Below, one piece after another: positions 10,635 to 21,400 of a stretch of DNA of 64,000 nt. This stretch comes from Blastocladiella emersonii ATCC 22665 (Eukaryota > Blastocladiomycota > Blastocladiomycetes > Blastocladiales > Blastocladiaceae): assembly GCA_025594325.1 (NCBI GenBank), contig JANHCV010000001.1, forward strand, positions 3,472,001 to 3,536,000, given 5' to 3'. The translations under genes were made by a program, and so were the position numbers. Position 1 is the first letter of the stretch; the number at the start of each line of letters is the position of its first letter. Under the pieces are notes generated by a model. The model had not been told where the DNA came from. It searched no databases and saw only the letters and a program-made list of their open reading frames with translations.

Positions 10635-11810
10635 TTGAAGCTCTCTGCGGTGGATCACCCGCTGGTCTCTTCGGCGACAGCCGCCTCGACGAGGCTGCAG
10701 ATCCCGTTCGAAGTGGCCGAGCGCATCCTCCTCTTCGCCGCGGACGAAGCGTGTCGAGGCCGCCAATCCATCAGAGCCACCTGCGACTGTGGCAAACTGC
10801 CCTTGGACGATGCCGAGTTGCTTGAGCACAGGGTCCGCCCTCCTCGCTGTGACGAGGGCTCGAATTGCGACCTTACTGCCGGGCTGCGCGAGTACCTCCA
10901 CGTCTGTCCCGGCCTCACTCGGCTTCGGGACCGGGTGTTCGAGTACTTTGACGGTGCCTCCGCCTTCCACATACTCCTCGAAGATCGCGCTGATCGGTTT
11001 CGGGTCGCTCTCAGCTCGGTTTCTTTCACCGGTACCAGTTCAACGCCGACCTTGGTGGGTGGTTTGGCCGGATTCTCAGATGCCACACCATGGCTGCCCA
11101 GCATCGAGTATCGACCATCGTCCGAGACTTGCTCCGCGATCCCGTTCCCTTCATTGACGTTGAAAAAACTTGCTGTCTTGGCCGCTGCCGTGAGCGACCA
11201 GGTTGCGATCGAGTCCTGGACAAGGTCGACGAGCTCGAGGCTTCACGAACCCGCCGTGGTCTCGAACATGCTGCACACGGCCACGTCTTCAGCCGTTCTG
11301 GACCTGATTTGGACCGGTACACGGTGCCCACACGACTCTATCACGCTCGACCTTGATCGCCTCGGCATATCAATCTTTCCTGTAAACGAGGCACAGCGCG
11401 GGTCTGACCGGATGAACGCACTAAGCTGGTGGAAGCGGATCAAACACCCGCGCTTCGTCTACACGGAACTCTAATTCGACTCGGCGTGTGCTCGAGGCAT
11501 GGGCTACCTCGCCTTTTGGTGGCTCCGTAGCTCAGAGCTTCCGCTCATGTGTTCGTCGTCGGCTTTCGTGGCGACTCATCTCGGTCCTAACGGGAAACCA
11601 CAAGCGGAAGGACGTGCTGCCGACGGTCCTCAATACCATGGCCGCGCACCCCGAGCATGCCCGGGAGATACAGTACACGGAGGAGGCGTTCTGGTCGGCG
11701 AGAGAATTCGAAAACGTGGCGCTGTTCCGCTGGTAGGTCGACAATGGCTTCACAAGGTCGGCAAGATGCCCCGCACGCTCCGCGACTGGTATTTCAGGAA
11801 GTGCACCTGA
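10635..11810 (+). pseudogene. Decayed F-box/WW-repeat paralog
   Basis: An open stretch of about 279 codons (10635-11474) begins with an F-box-like IPFEVAERILLF segment resembling the neighbour at 8766-10298, then loses obvious repeat character. It has no in-frame ATG at its 5' end; a TGA (10626-10628) lies just upstream. It ends at TAA (11472-11474), yet the same frame continues beyond with FDSACARGMGYLAFWW, a recognisable repeat unit. The frame then shifts: in another frame EFENVALFRW is followed directly by TAG (11734-11736) and VDNGF, where a Trp pair would be expected. Loss of start, at least two stops and one frameshift argue for a pseudogene. Introns bridging the breaks cannot be fully excluded, but I see no good splice pairs. 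Confidence 0.65.
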
Positions 11811-12073
11811 GCCGCCCGTGTGCGCTTTGAGCGTTTGTTTCTCGCTGAAGCTGTTTTCGGAATACATCGACGTCTGACGTCCCTCCCGCGCCGAGCGAGA
11901 GAGCTCGAAGACGCGTTGCGCCACCGGCGTGCACGCCGCTCAGGGCCACGTGTGCGAGGACGCCCACTTCACTTGGCGCGCCTTGACCGCCTCCGCTCTC
12001 CTCTCCCCATCGGCTCTGAGGCCCCCATGTATCTTTTTGGACCGCACGACTCGTCGCAACGCATCACCAACTC

Positions 12074-12763
12074 ATGAGCGCTCCGCTGTCCACGATCAAC
12101 GGGTCGACACTCGCACCCAGCGTGTCGGTCCCGCTCGGCCCGCGGCCCACGCTCGTGGCCGAGCCCGCGCTGCACTTTATGCTCATGGAGATGGTCCACA
12201 CGCTAGAGGCTTCGACGCCACACGCCTCGGGCGACCGCGAGGCTGTCTACTTTAAGCTCGAGATGCTCGGCTACAATGTCGGCCAGCGGCTTGTCGAGCG
12301 GTGCCGATTTGCTCCCTGGCACCTACTCCCTAAACCTCGCTGATTTGTAAACCCGTCGCGATAGCATGGCCAAGGACCACGCGCGGTTCAAGGACACGCT
12401 CGACGTGGTCAAGTTCATCTGCAAGGACTTTTGGACCGCGCTCTTCCGCAAGCAGGTCGACAACCTCAAGACCAACCACCGCGGTGTCTACGTGCTGCAG
12501 GATAACAATTTCCGCTGGTTCACCAACGCGAGCTCCGCCGGGTCGCCACAAGACACGACGCGCGCCATGACGCCCGTACGCGTCCCGCCTCACTCGCTTG
12601 CCGCACCGCAACTCACCTCCACCGCGCGACTATATAGTACCTCTGGTTCCCGTGCGGCCTGATCCGCGGCGCCCTCGCTGGCCTCGGCCTGCCAACCGTC
12701 GTCATGGCCGAGTCCGCCGGCCTGCCGCAGTGCACGTTCCAGATCAAGATCGCGTCGCGCTAG
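12074..12763 (+). CDS. TRAPP complex subunit 6 (Trs33/TRAPPC6)
   Basis: This is a small Bet3-fold subunit of the TRAPP tethering complexes, which act as Rab exchange factors in ER-Golgi and Golgi traffic. Three exons (12074-12300, 12365-12575, 12638-12763) join to 187 residues. The central block KFICKDFWTALFRKQVDNL followed by TNHRGVYVLQDNNFRW is nearly family consensus, and the C-terminus CGLIRGALAGLGLPTVV then CTFQIKI fits TRAPPC6. Both introns restore the frame exactly. Upstream are CATGTATCTT at 12026-12035 and gcaacgcatc at 12056-12065, 9-48 nt before the ATG. It converges on SEN2, with the two stop codons 37 bp apart. Confidence 0.93.
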
Positions 12764-12800
12764 TCGGTATACACATGGATGTACATTTTTCTCTTCTCTC

Positions 12801-14189
12801 TCACGCTTCTCGGTTCCGATCGACCGACCACCGCCGCACCTCGACCTCGCGCAGCTGCGCGCCGCGGACCTCGGTCGGCAGCCACCCCACCGGTGCTGCG
12901 GACTTGGGTGTGCCGTTGGCGGTCGCGGACTTGGCGGCGCTTGGCGGGAGCCAGTGGCCGGTGCGCATCCAGTGCCGCGTGAGCGCGAACGTCGTTGCCG
13001 CGGCGTACCAGGCCACGCACGCCCAGAACGTGAGCAGGGCGATGACGGTCGAGACCGTGGTGGCGTTGTCGTCGGACTTGGTCGTGGCGCGCCCGGCGGT
13101 TCTTGGTGAGGGCAGGGTCACGTAGCACAGCAGAAGGCGCTGCACGATCAATCTCAGTCAGCACCTCGCTCCAGTTCGGTGAGGGCGAACGGCGTACCTT
13201 CTTGGCATGGCTCACGACCCGCTGCGTTGTCTTGAGCCACGCTGCCGGGTGGTCGGTCGGCAGCTCGAGCCGCTGGTGCGCGGGCGTCGGGATCACGACC
13301 ACGGCGTGCACTGAGTGCGCGTACTGCGGGCCCTTGGAGTACAGCACTACACAGATTCAGCGCCGTGAGCCTCCACCCGCCTCGCAAACCGCGCGCAGGA
13401 CGTACGATAGTCGACGCCAAACTTGCTCCCGCACTTGGGCACCCACCCGGCGCGCCGGTAGTACGCGTACGCCGCGTACCGCGCGCGGAACCGTTCCGCC
13501 TCGCCCGCCGCACGCACCAGCTGCTCCCACAGCGTCGGCGTGTCGAGCGTGGCGCGGTCCTCGGTCTCGACGATCAGCAGGTCGAGCGACGCCAGGTACA
13601 CGGCTTCTTCGGGCATCAGGCACAGCGACTCGAGCGCCAGGTCGAGGTCGCCCGCAGCCATTCGCACGCGCGCCGTGAACTGATTCGAGCGGAGCTGTCA
13701 GTTTGCAGCCTCCAAGCGGACTGTGAGTGAAAGACGTGCCTCGGCCACCTTCTTGACATCAAGCACCCCGTCCTCGCCGTACCGCTGCCGCGTGCGGCGC
13801 GTCTTCCGCTGCGCAGCGAGATCCTCGACGTAGATGGCCTTCTCCCTCCCCTTTCCGCCCTCGCTCACCCCCTCCCCGTCTTCCTCCTCCTCGCTCGTCA
13901 CGTCAGGCGTCGGCGCAACCGCCGCCGCCGCGGTGCGGTCCCACCACGTCGGCTCGCTGCGCGACAGCGTGCCGGTGCCGAACGCGCCGTTGGCCCACAG
14001 CGCGGCCATGTCCTCGCGGTTCGTCACGAGGACCGTGAGGTCCGCGGAACCCGGGTGCGCGACGAGGAGCGCGCGCGACGGGCGGTCGGGCAGCATCCGC
14101 AGGTCCTTCTTCTTGACGCGCGGGCGCGGTGCGCGTTTGGCTAGGGGTTCAGGCTGTGCAGTAGATGCATTGGTTGGCGGTGGGTTCAT
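12801..14189 (-). CDS. SEN2: tRNA-splicing endonuclease catalytic subunit SEN2
   Basis: SEN2 cuts the 5' splice site of intron-containing pre-tRNAs within the four-subunit SEN complex. Exons are 14189-13722, 13679-13406, 13346-13198 and 13139-12801 (409 residues). The N-terminal exon has GAFGTGTLSRSEPTWW, the typical Sen2 block. The nuclease domain has YYRRAGWVPKCGSKFGVDYL, running into LYSKGPQYAHS across an intron; the Tyr and His here and a Lys in SHAKKRLL are the expected catalytic triad. The first intron (42 nt, donor GTCCGC) is the least certain. Oddly, the C-terminus after the nuclease fold adds about 100 residues with a strongly hydrophobic segment (about residues 325-345), possibly a membrane anchor. 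Confidence 0.87.
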
Positions 14190-14430
14190 TGCGTCGAGCG
14201 AGAGAGGGGAGAGGAGGTAGACTTGCGGCAGAACCCCTGCTTGCGGCGCGGATCTGGTCGGCCTCGCCGACAGCGCGAGGGTGATTGGACTGCCAGGGCC
14301 ATCTCGACGTGATGCGCCACAGCGAGGTCAGAATCGATGAGTTTCTACGTTGTTATTGTACATTGTGGGGTGAGTGGGGGCAGCAGCGGCGCAGCAGCCT
14401 CGGCCGAGCCCGCGCGCCAGACCATCCCGC

Positions 14431-16344
14431 TCACGGCGGCGACACGCTCATCGTCTCGTTGATCTCGCCCGCGGCGGTGATGGCCTTGTAGAATCGCTTG
14501 AACTCGAGCGGGTCGCCCTTGCGGCGGACAAACAGCACGAGCCAGAAGTCGTTGCGGACCGCCTGGATGCGCACGTCGCCGAGCAGCGGGCACCGCCGCC
14601 CGTCGACCGTCGAGAAGGTGACATGGCACGCGCCCGCGTCGAGCGCCACCGTGTTGAACTTGGCCAGCATCGACTCGAGCACCGCCGTGAGCCGGGCGTG
14701 CATGTCGCGCGGCGCGTGCGTCGTGAAGAAGCGCGTGAGCCGGTTCGACGGAAGGAACTGGTTGCCCGAGCTCGGCAGCTGGCTCGCCGTGGGTCGTTGG
14801 GACTGCGTTGCCTGCAAAGGTGTGGCGGAGGTCCCGCGGTCAGTGCTGGGACGGAAGGCGGCGGAGCGCAGCAGCGAGGACGTACGTGAAAGTGCTGAGT
14901 GAGCGTGGTCGCAACGGGCTGCGAGAACCACGATATCCGGTCGTGCGCGCCGCCGAGCGTGGACCCGACCGAGTTGATTTCGTCGGGCTGCGAAAAGGAG
15001 ATGAAGACGGGCGCGTTGATGACGGGGTCCTCGCCGGCCGACTCGAGGCGCACGTGCATCTTCTGTAACAGCAGTGACAGGTCGGCGCACCGCCCGTCGT
15101 CGCCGTACAGCGGGTTGGGCTGGGTGGTCCACGGGTCGGCGGCGACCTTGGCGAGGCGGAACCGCAGCTTGGGCATGTGCAACATGCCGAGGACCAGGTC
15201 GCGCGCCGCGGGCGTCATGGTGGTCCAAGGTGGGCCAAGTTTCCCGCCGTCGTACCGCGCCGAGATGAAGGCGACAAACTCGGGGCTGCGGCCCGTCGGC
15301 TCGTCCCACAGCGAGCACCCGTGCAGGAGCACATACAGGATCACGCCCATGGACCACACGTCGCACATTTCGCCGTCGTATTTGCGCTGCGCCACCTCGG
15401 GCGCGAGGTACGGCGGCGACCCGCACGGCGTCGTCAGCGTCCTCCGCTTGCCCTGGTGTCGGTACACGGTCGCGAAGCCAAAGTCGGATACTTTGAGGTT
15501 GCCCTGGTCGTCGAGCAGCATGTTCTACGCGTGCGTGCGGGATCGCGGGAGTGAGCTCAGCCTCCGCAAAGGCGTGAGCGGGCAAGCGTACCTCGGGCTT
15601 CAGGTCGCGGTGCGCGACGCCGCGGCTGTGCAGGTACACGAGGGCGTTGACAAGCTGGCGAAAGTATAAGTGGGCGACCTCCTCGTCGAGGCCAACGTCG
15701 GGCACTAGTCGGGGCGTACGTACGCGCGTGAGTTGACACCGAGTAACCGATCGGATAATGCACGCACCGATCTTGTCAAACAGCTCGCCGCCCGCTGCGA
15801 GCTCCATGAGCAGGAAGCCAAACTGATCGTCCTCGTAGTGGTCGTACAGGCGGATGACGTTGTCGTGCTTGAGGGCGCTGTGGATCGTGATCTCCTTCTG
15901 CAGGCGCCCGAGCGACGACTGGCGCAGGTCGTGCCCGTTGCCGACGGCCGTGGACGCGGGCGGCGCGGCCTGCGTCATGGGGTCGGCCTGCGAATCGGCG
16001 ACCTCGAAGGCGCGCTTGGCCATGATCTTGACGGCGATGCGCTCGCCCGTCACGGCGTTGATGGCGACCTTGACTCTGGACGCGCACGAAGAGTGGATGG
16101 GAGTGAGCCGTCGCACGGGCCCAGGGCGTAAGATGCGCGCGAGACCGTACTTTCCGTAGGTGCCCTCGCCGACCGTCTCCTTGAGCACGAAGCCGCGCAC
16201 GACGCGCTCGGCGAGCGTGCCCGGAATCGCGCTCTCGGTGCCGTCCCAGTCGAGCGCCTGCGACATGGCGAGCGCGGGCTCGGCCGTCGCGGCGGGCCCG
16301 GTCCCGCTCGCGGCGCCAGGGTCTCCGCCGTCGCGCTGATGCAT
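14431..16344 (-). CDS. CHK1: Checkpoint kinase CHK1
   Basis: CHK1 is the DNA-damage/replication checkpoint Ser/Thr kinase that restrains Cdc25 and CDK. Exons 16344-16151, 16075-15768, 15704-15592, 15524-14886 and 14811-14431 join in frame to 544 residues. The glycine loop VGEGTYGKVKVA, VAIKIM-like lysine strand (RIAVKIMAKRAF), catalytic HRDLKPEN, DFGFA and the activation segment TTPCGSPPYLAPEVA are intact. Chk1-specific features follow: ISFSQPDEI, a second SQP, RLTRFFTTHAPRDM, and a C-terminal KA1-like domain ending near FKRFYKAITAAGEI. Human CHK1 is 476 residues; the extra length is a ~50-residue N-terminal extension and an insertion after the kinase. The motif cgcaacgccc (minus strand, 16360-16351) lies just 5' of the ATG. 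Confidence 0.93.
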   Translation of the reverse strand: MHQRDGGDPGAASGTGPAATAEPALAMSQALDWDGTESAIPGTLAERVVRGFVLKETVGEGTYGKYGLARILRPGPVRRLTPIHSSCASRVKVAINAVTGERIAVKIMAKRAFEVADSQADPMTQAAPPASTAVGNGHDLRQSSLGRLQKEITIHSALKHDNVIRLYDHYEDDQFGFLLMELAAGGELFDKIGACIIRSVTRCQLTRVRTPRLVPDVGLDEEVAHLYFRQLVNALVYLHSRGVAHRDLKPEVRLPAHAFAEAELTPAIPHARVEHAARRPGQPQSIRLWLRDRVPTPGQAEDADDAVRVAAVPRARGGAAQIRRRNVRRVVHGRDPVCAPARVLAVGRADGPQPRVCRLHLGAVRRRETWPTLDHHDARGARPGPRHVAHAQAAVPPRQGRRRPVDHPAQPAVRRRRAVRRPVTAVTEDARAPRVGRRGPRHQRARLHLLFAARRNQLGRVHARRRARPDIVVLAARCDHAHSALSRTSSLLRSAAFRPSTDRGTSATPLQATQSQRPTASQLPSSGNQFLPSNRLTRFFTTHAPRDMHARLTAVLESMLAKFNTVALDAGACHVTFSTVDGRRCPLLGDVRIQAVRNDFWLVLFVRRKGDPLEFKRFYKAITAAGEINETMSVSPP

Positions 16345-17342
16345 GGTAGAGGGCGTTGCGGGAGGTCAAGCAGCTTGATTCGTGGCAAATGTCGGGAGAA
16401 GGGGAGAGGGGACGATTTCGCCTTTTGAGGGCGGCGAAGAGTGAGTCGGCCAGCGCGCGCCGTTTCAGCCAGCCGCGAGGTCACGCTCGAAACACTTGAT
16501 TTCGCGACGCGTCGCCCCCGCGCCCGGTCCTCGCTCTCCGGCCTCGCCAGAGACTGGGCGGGCCCGGTACACTCGTCCGAATCCGACTCGATCGAAGAAA
16601 GTGTCCTCGTCGGCGACGAGTCGGACGGCGCTTCCTGCTCGCGCGTCGCCGCGGCATGGGCGAGGTCCGGCTCCCCGCCCGTTACCGTGGGAGCTCCATG
16701 GACTCTGCCGCCTTCGCGCTCGAGTCGGTTTGCCTCAAGGGATGCGTCGATACTGCTGCGTTCTCGGCGATCTACGCTGCCGCACCTCCTGCCGTTGTCC
16801 AAGATCATGACCTCGCTTGGATTAAGAATCAAGCCTATCCTGAGCGCATACCGCCCGCTCTGCGGTCCAAGCCGGCCTTGACGACGTGTACTGCCCGTGT
16901 TGGCCTCATGGTTTAATACCTTCCTCACCAGTGCCATCCACGCAGCGCAACGTCGCGGCTGTGTCAGCGGTCGGTCATGGCCAGCTGCGTCAGAGGCCTC
17001 TCGTGGTCAGCCTGTCGTCGAGTGCCTCCTCGCCCGCACTCAGCCGCGGTCGAGGTCGACGACTTCAATCCCTTGACGGGACCGCCCTCCACCGTCCTTC
17101 CTTGGAAACCGCTCCATCACCCTCGGTATCTCACTTCCTCCCCTTGCGCCCGCTGTGAAAGCTACGCACCGGGCACAGGGGGAGGAAGCTCGCTAGCGGT
17201 GGTGCTGGATCGGCGTCTGGGGAAGCGGGCGGCGGCAGGGCCGGGCGCCGGGTCGTGGTCGTGGTCGTGGGCCTGATTGTGTTGTGGATGTGGACGGAGT
17301 GTGTACAGAGATATACGTGTAGTGTGTTGTCAATCCCGTCCG
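16345..17342. other. Intergenic region between CHK1 and SMC2, no gene seen
   Basis: About 1 kb upstream of CHK1 and downstream of SMC2. Short open frames exist on both strands (for example 16697-16916, plus strand), but none resembles a known family or has a clear promoter and splice context. It probably contains the CHK1 promoter. Confidence 0.45.
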
Positions 17343-20300
17343 CTACCTTCTCGCCGCGGCGCCCGCCGCCCCCGCTGCACCTGCCCGCCCATGGCCGCCC
17401 GCGGGCGGTCCCTTGATGCGGTCGACGGACGAGGTGCCGTCGCGGAACCGGGTCTTGAAGATGACGTGGGCGTTGGAGAACATGCCCTCCTTGAGCGAGA
17501 CGATGATGAACTGGGAGTTGGTGAACCGCGACTTGATGAGGTGGCCAATGTTCTGGGTGTGCGACAGGTCGAGGGCCGCGTCCACCTCGTCGAGAATGTA
17601 CATGGGCGCGGGCTTGAACTGGAGCAGGGCGAGGACGAGGGCGAGCGCGATGAGCGACCGCTGCCCGCCGCTGAGCTCCATGAGCGACTCCTTCCACAGG
17701 TTGCCGAGCCGCACGCGGATCTCGAGCCCGCTCAGGATCCGGTCCGCGTCCACGGGCGTCAGCGTGGCCGAGTTGCCGCCGGGCAGCAGCTCCGAGAAGA
17801 TCTTGCCGAAGTCCTCGTTGACCTTGGCCCACGTCTTGCGCAGCTCGTCCTCCTTGATGTCGTCGAGCTTGGTGATCGTCTCCTCGATCTTCTCCTTGTC
17901 GCGCAGCACCGTCGCCAACTTGGTCTTGAGCTCGCCCTCGCGCTTCTCCGCCACCCCAATCATCTCCATGACGTTCACGTTGACGTTGCGCTTGAGCTGC
18001 GCGTACCGCTTCTTGAGCTCCGCGAGCCGCGCCTGCGCCTCGGCCAGCGTCATGGCCGGCTGCGACTGGCTCGCCGCGACGCCGTCGCCCGCCGCACCGC
18101 CGCCCGGCGCCGCGGCCTCGAGCCACGCATGCGTTGCAAGGAGCCGGCGCACCGACTCGTTGGCGCGCGCCACGTCCTTTTCGACCTTGGCGACCTCGGC
18201 GCGCGCGCGCTGCTGCTCGCCCTCGCACACGGCGAGGTCCTTGCTGACCTGCGCCGTGCGCCGCGCGAGATCCTGCCGCTCCGCGTCGAACTTGGACATA
18301 TTCTTCTTGACGACCTGGAGCTCGCGCGCCGCGGCCGCGTGCTCGTTGCGCGTGGTGGCGACGAGCGCGGCGGCCCGCGTCGCGTCCTCGGTGGCCGCCG
18401 CGACCGCCGCGCGGAGCTCGTCGAGCTGGGCAGCGGCCGTGGCCGCGTCCTCGCGCAGCTGCGCGGCCTCCATGGCGGCGTTCTCGACGGCGACCTTGGC
18501 GGCGGCGAGATCGCGTGCGGCGGCGGCCTGCTCGCGCTTGGCGGCCGCGAGCTTCTTCTTGAACGTGCTCTTCTGCGCGCCCGTGTCCTGGGTCATGTCG
18601 CGCTCCTCGCGCTCGAGCTCGGCGACCTTGGCGCGGGTCCGCTTCTCACGGTCGCGCGCGTCGGCGAGCCGCGCCTCGACGTTGGCGCGCTCGCGCTGCG
18701 CGGTGCGGAGCTGGTTGGCGAGCGAGGCTTCGTCGCTCTGCGACCCAGCAAGGGCCGCCGAGTCGGCGCGCTGCTGGGCGACCGCGAGGCGGCGGCGGCG
18801 GTCGTCGAGCTCGCCGGCGGCCTCGCGCAGGGCGCGCGCCTTGCCGTCGATGACGCGCAGCTCGCCCGTCACCGTGTCGAGCGCCTGCTCGAGCGCGTGC
18901 ATCTCGTCCTCGACCTCGCGCAGGCGCATCAGCATGACGAGCAGGCCCGACGACTGCGGCTTGGACCCGCCCGACAGCACGCCCGACGGGTCGTACACGT
19001 CGCCGGCCCACGTCACGGACCGCGTGCGGATCGCCGCGTTGAAGGTGACCTGGTTGGCCGCGTTGGCGTCTACACGCATACGCGCACGCGTCAGTTGTCT
19101 GCACCCTCGAAGGCTCGGTGGGAAAACGTACCCTCGCAGATGAACGTGGACCCGAACACGTACTCCATGGCGGGGAGGAGCGACGGGTCGTAGCGGATGA
19201 GCGAGAGGGCGAGCTCGGCCTTGTTGCGCGACACCTGGCGCGCGCGGGCGACCTTGTCCTGGCCGACGCGGTGGCCCTGGATCTTGTTGAGCGGGATCAG
19301 CGTGACGCGCTTGCGCAGGCCCCCGTTCTTGAGGAGCTGCGAGCCGACCACCTCGGTATCGACCACAACCTATGCGGGGGCGCGGTAACGTGAGCCGACG
19401 CACGCCGAAGTGGGAAGCAAATGTCGTACGTTGTGCAACCGGCCACCGGCGGCCATCTCGAGGGCAGCCGACTTTTCGTAGTTCTCCTTGTCGATCCCGA
19501 CGAGCGACGCGACGGTTCCGCGGACCTGGGCGCGGTCGAAATTGGGCCGCGGGTCGCGGTACTGGAAGTTGACGACGTGGGCGAGGCGGCTCATGAGCGA
19601 GTCGCGCTCGGCGGCGAGCTCGTTGAGTCGGTCGCGGTGCTGGCGGTCGGCAGCGCGAAGGTCGTCGACGCGCTCGTCAGGCCTGGCGGCGTCGAGCTCG
19701 GCGACGCGGGCCTCGAGCCGGGCGACCTCGACCTGCAGCTGCTCGGCGTCGCGGGCGACGCGGTCGGACGACTCGTGCTCGCGGGCGACCTCGGGCTCGA
19801 GCGCGGCGATCTCGCGGTCGAGGGCAGTGCCGCGGGCGGCGAGGATGTCCATGTCGTCCTTGAGGGTGGCGAGGACGGCGCGCTCCTCGGCGAGCTGGAG
19901 GGCGAGCTGCGCCGCGGCGCTGGCAGCGGCGCCCGATTCGCCGGCGCGGTCGAGGGCGACGAGCGTGTCCTGGATGCGGTCGACCTCGCGCGACTTGTCG
20001 GCGTGCAGCAGAGTGAGGCGGTCGACGTCGCGGGCGGCGGCGGCGTGGCGCTCGTCGGCGTCGAGGATCGACTGGGCAATGGTGCGGCGCGACCCGATGT
20101 GGGCGTCGAGCGCGGCCTGCTCCTCCTCGACGGTGCGGGCCTTGAGCGAGTGCTGGGTGTCGACCTTGGCGAGCTCGCGGCGCAGGTCGGCCTCGTTGCG
20201 CTCGAGCTCCTTGACCTGCGGCGACGCGAGCGAGTCGAGGATGTGGCGCTCCTTGCGCTCGAGCTCGGCGCGGGTCTCCTCGAGGACGGCGTGCTGGTGG

Positions 20301-21091
20301 TCGAGGCGGTCGAGCTCGGCGCGGTGGCGGTCCGCGGTGGCGGCGCTCGTGTCGAGGATGCGGTTCAGCTTGGCGTACTCGAGGACGACGACGTGGCGCT
20401 CGAGGCGCTCCGTCTCCTGGGCGGTCTGCTGGAAGTCGAGGTAGGCGGCGCGCTCGGAGCGCAGGCGGTCGAGCTTGGGAATGATCTCCTCGCGCAGCAG
20501 GGTCTGGATCTCCTCGAGCTTCTTTTCCTTTTTCGCAATGGTCTTGATGGCCTTGTCCTTGCGCTCCTCGAACATGCGGGTGCCGGCGGCCTCCTCGACC
20601 ATGGCGAGGATCTCCATGGGCTTCATGTTGAGGACCTTGGTGATCTTGCCCTGCATGATGAGGAAGTGCGGGTTGTTGACGTTGAGCTGGACGCTCTGGA
20701 ACAGGTTCTGGATGACGTGCTGCTGGGTGGTGTGGCCGTTGACGAGGTACTTGTTCTTGCCGCCGACGACGACCTGGCGCGTGACGACGATCTCGTCGAA
20801 CTGGGCGTAGCCGACGGGCGAGGCGTCCTTGTCGGCATTGTCGAAGATGATGGAGACGCTGGCCTTCTGGATGCCGGCCTGGCCGCGCTTGTAGACGAGG
20901 TCCTGCAGGTTGGTGGCGCGCACGTGCGACAGCGTGGTGATGCCGAGCACGAAGCAGATGGCGTCGAGAATATTCGACTTGCCCGACCCGTTCAGCCCCG
21001 TCACGGCGTTGAACTGCGGGTCCCACCCGGAGATGATGGTGCGCGCCGCGTACGACTTGAAGCCCTCGAGGACCACCTCCTTGATGTACAT
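17343..21091 (-). CDS. SMC2: Condensin ATPase SMC2
   Basis: SMC2 is one of the two SMC ATPases of condensin, which compacts mitotic chromosomes. Three exons, 21091-19430, 19369-19132 and 19069-17343, give 1,208 residues, the normal SMC2 size. The N-terminal ATPase half has Walker A ([10 protein letters not shown], residues 31-40), [12 protein letters not shown] and [13 protein letters not shown]. Two long coiled coils, rich in Arg/Ala/Glu, flank a hinge near residues 510-680 ([17 protein letters not shown] and [17 protein letters not shown]). The C-terminal half has the signature [19 protein letters not shown] and Walker [13 protein letters not shown]. Both introns fall in the hinge-coding part. 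The antisense strand is open for long stretches, a by-product of GC-rich codons. It is divergent from the calcyphosine-like gene. Confidence 0.97.
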
Positions 21092-21400
21092 GGTGCTCTT
21101 GCGGGTGCAATCAGCGCTTCATGGGTTGTGCGTGGTGGTGCGGGTGCGTTGCACCAGGTCGGGTCGCGCAGATCGTCGAGGGGGCAGGGCAGCGAGGGGA
21201 GGAAGGGCGCGACGGACGCGGCCGCGCGAGCCGTGCACGGCTTAAGCTGCACGTCTCGGCCGGCCCACGTGAGGCGGATCAGCCCGCGCGGAGACGCGAT
21301 TCGCGCCGCGCACGCACTCTCCTCTCCCTCCCCTGTGTCTGCCCTAAAGGCGCGCATGTATCTCTGATAAACTACAACTAGCCGCATCGCAGCTCAAAGA
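21092..21400. promoter_or_regulatory. Divergent promoter region, SMC2 / calcyphosine-like gene
   Basis: About 309 bp separate two divergent ATGs. On the plus strand CATGTATCTC (21355-21364) lies 46 nt before the downstream ATG, matching the element before TRAPPC6 and the F-box relative. No TATA consensus is apparent. Confidence 0.45.

Noticed and set aside
17277-21367. Two ~640-codon frames antisense to SMC2
   Set aside because: They mirror the SMC2 coiled-coil codons (Leu/Glu/Arg/Val-rich) and have no domain; SMC2 on the other strand is certain.
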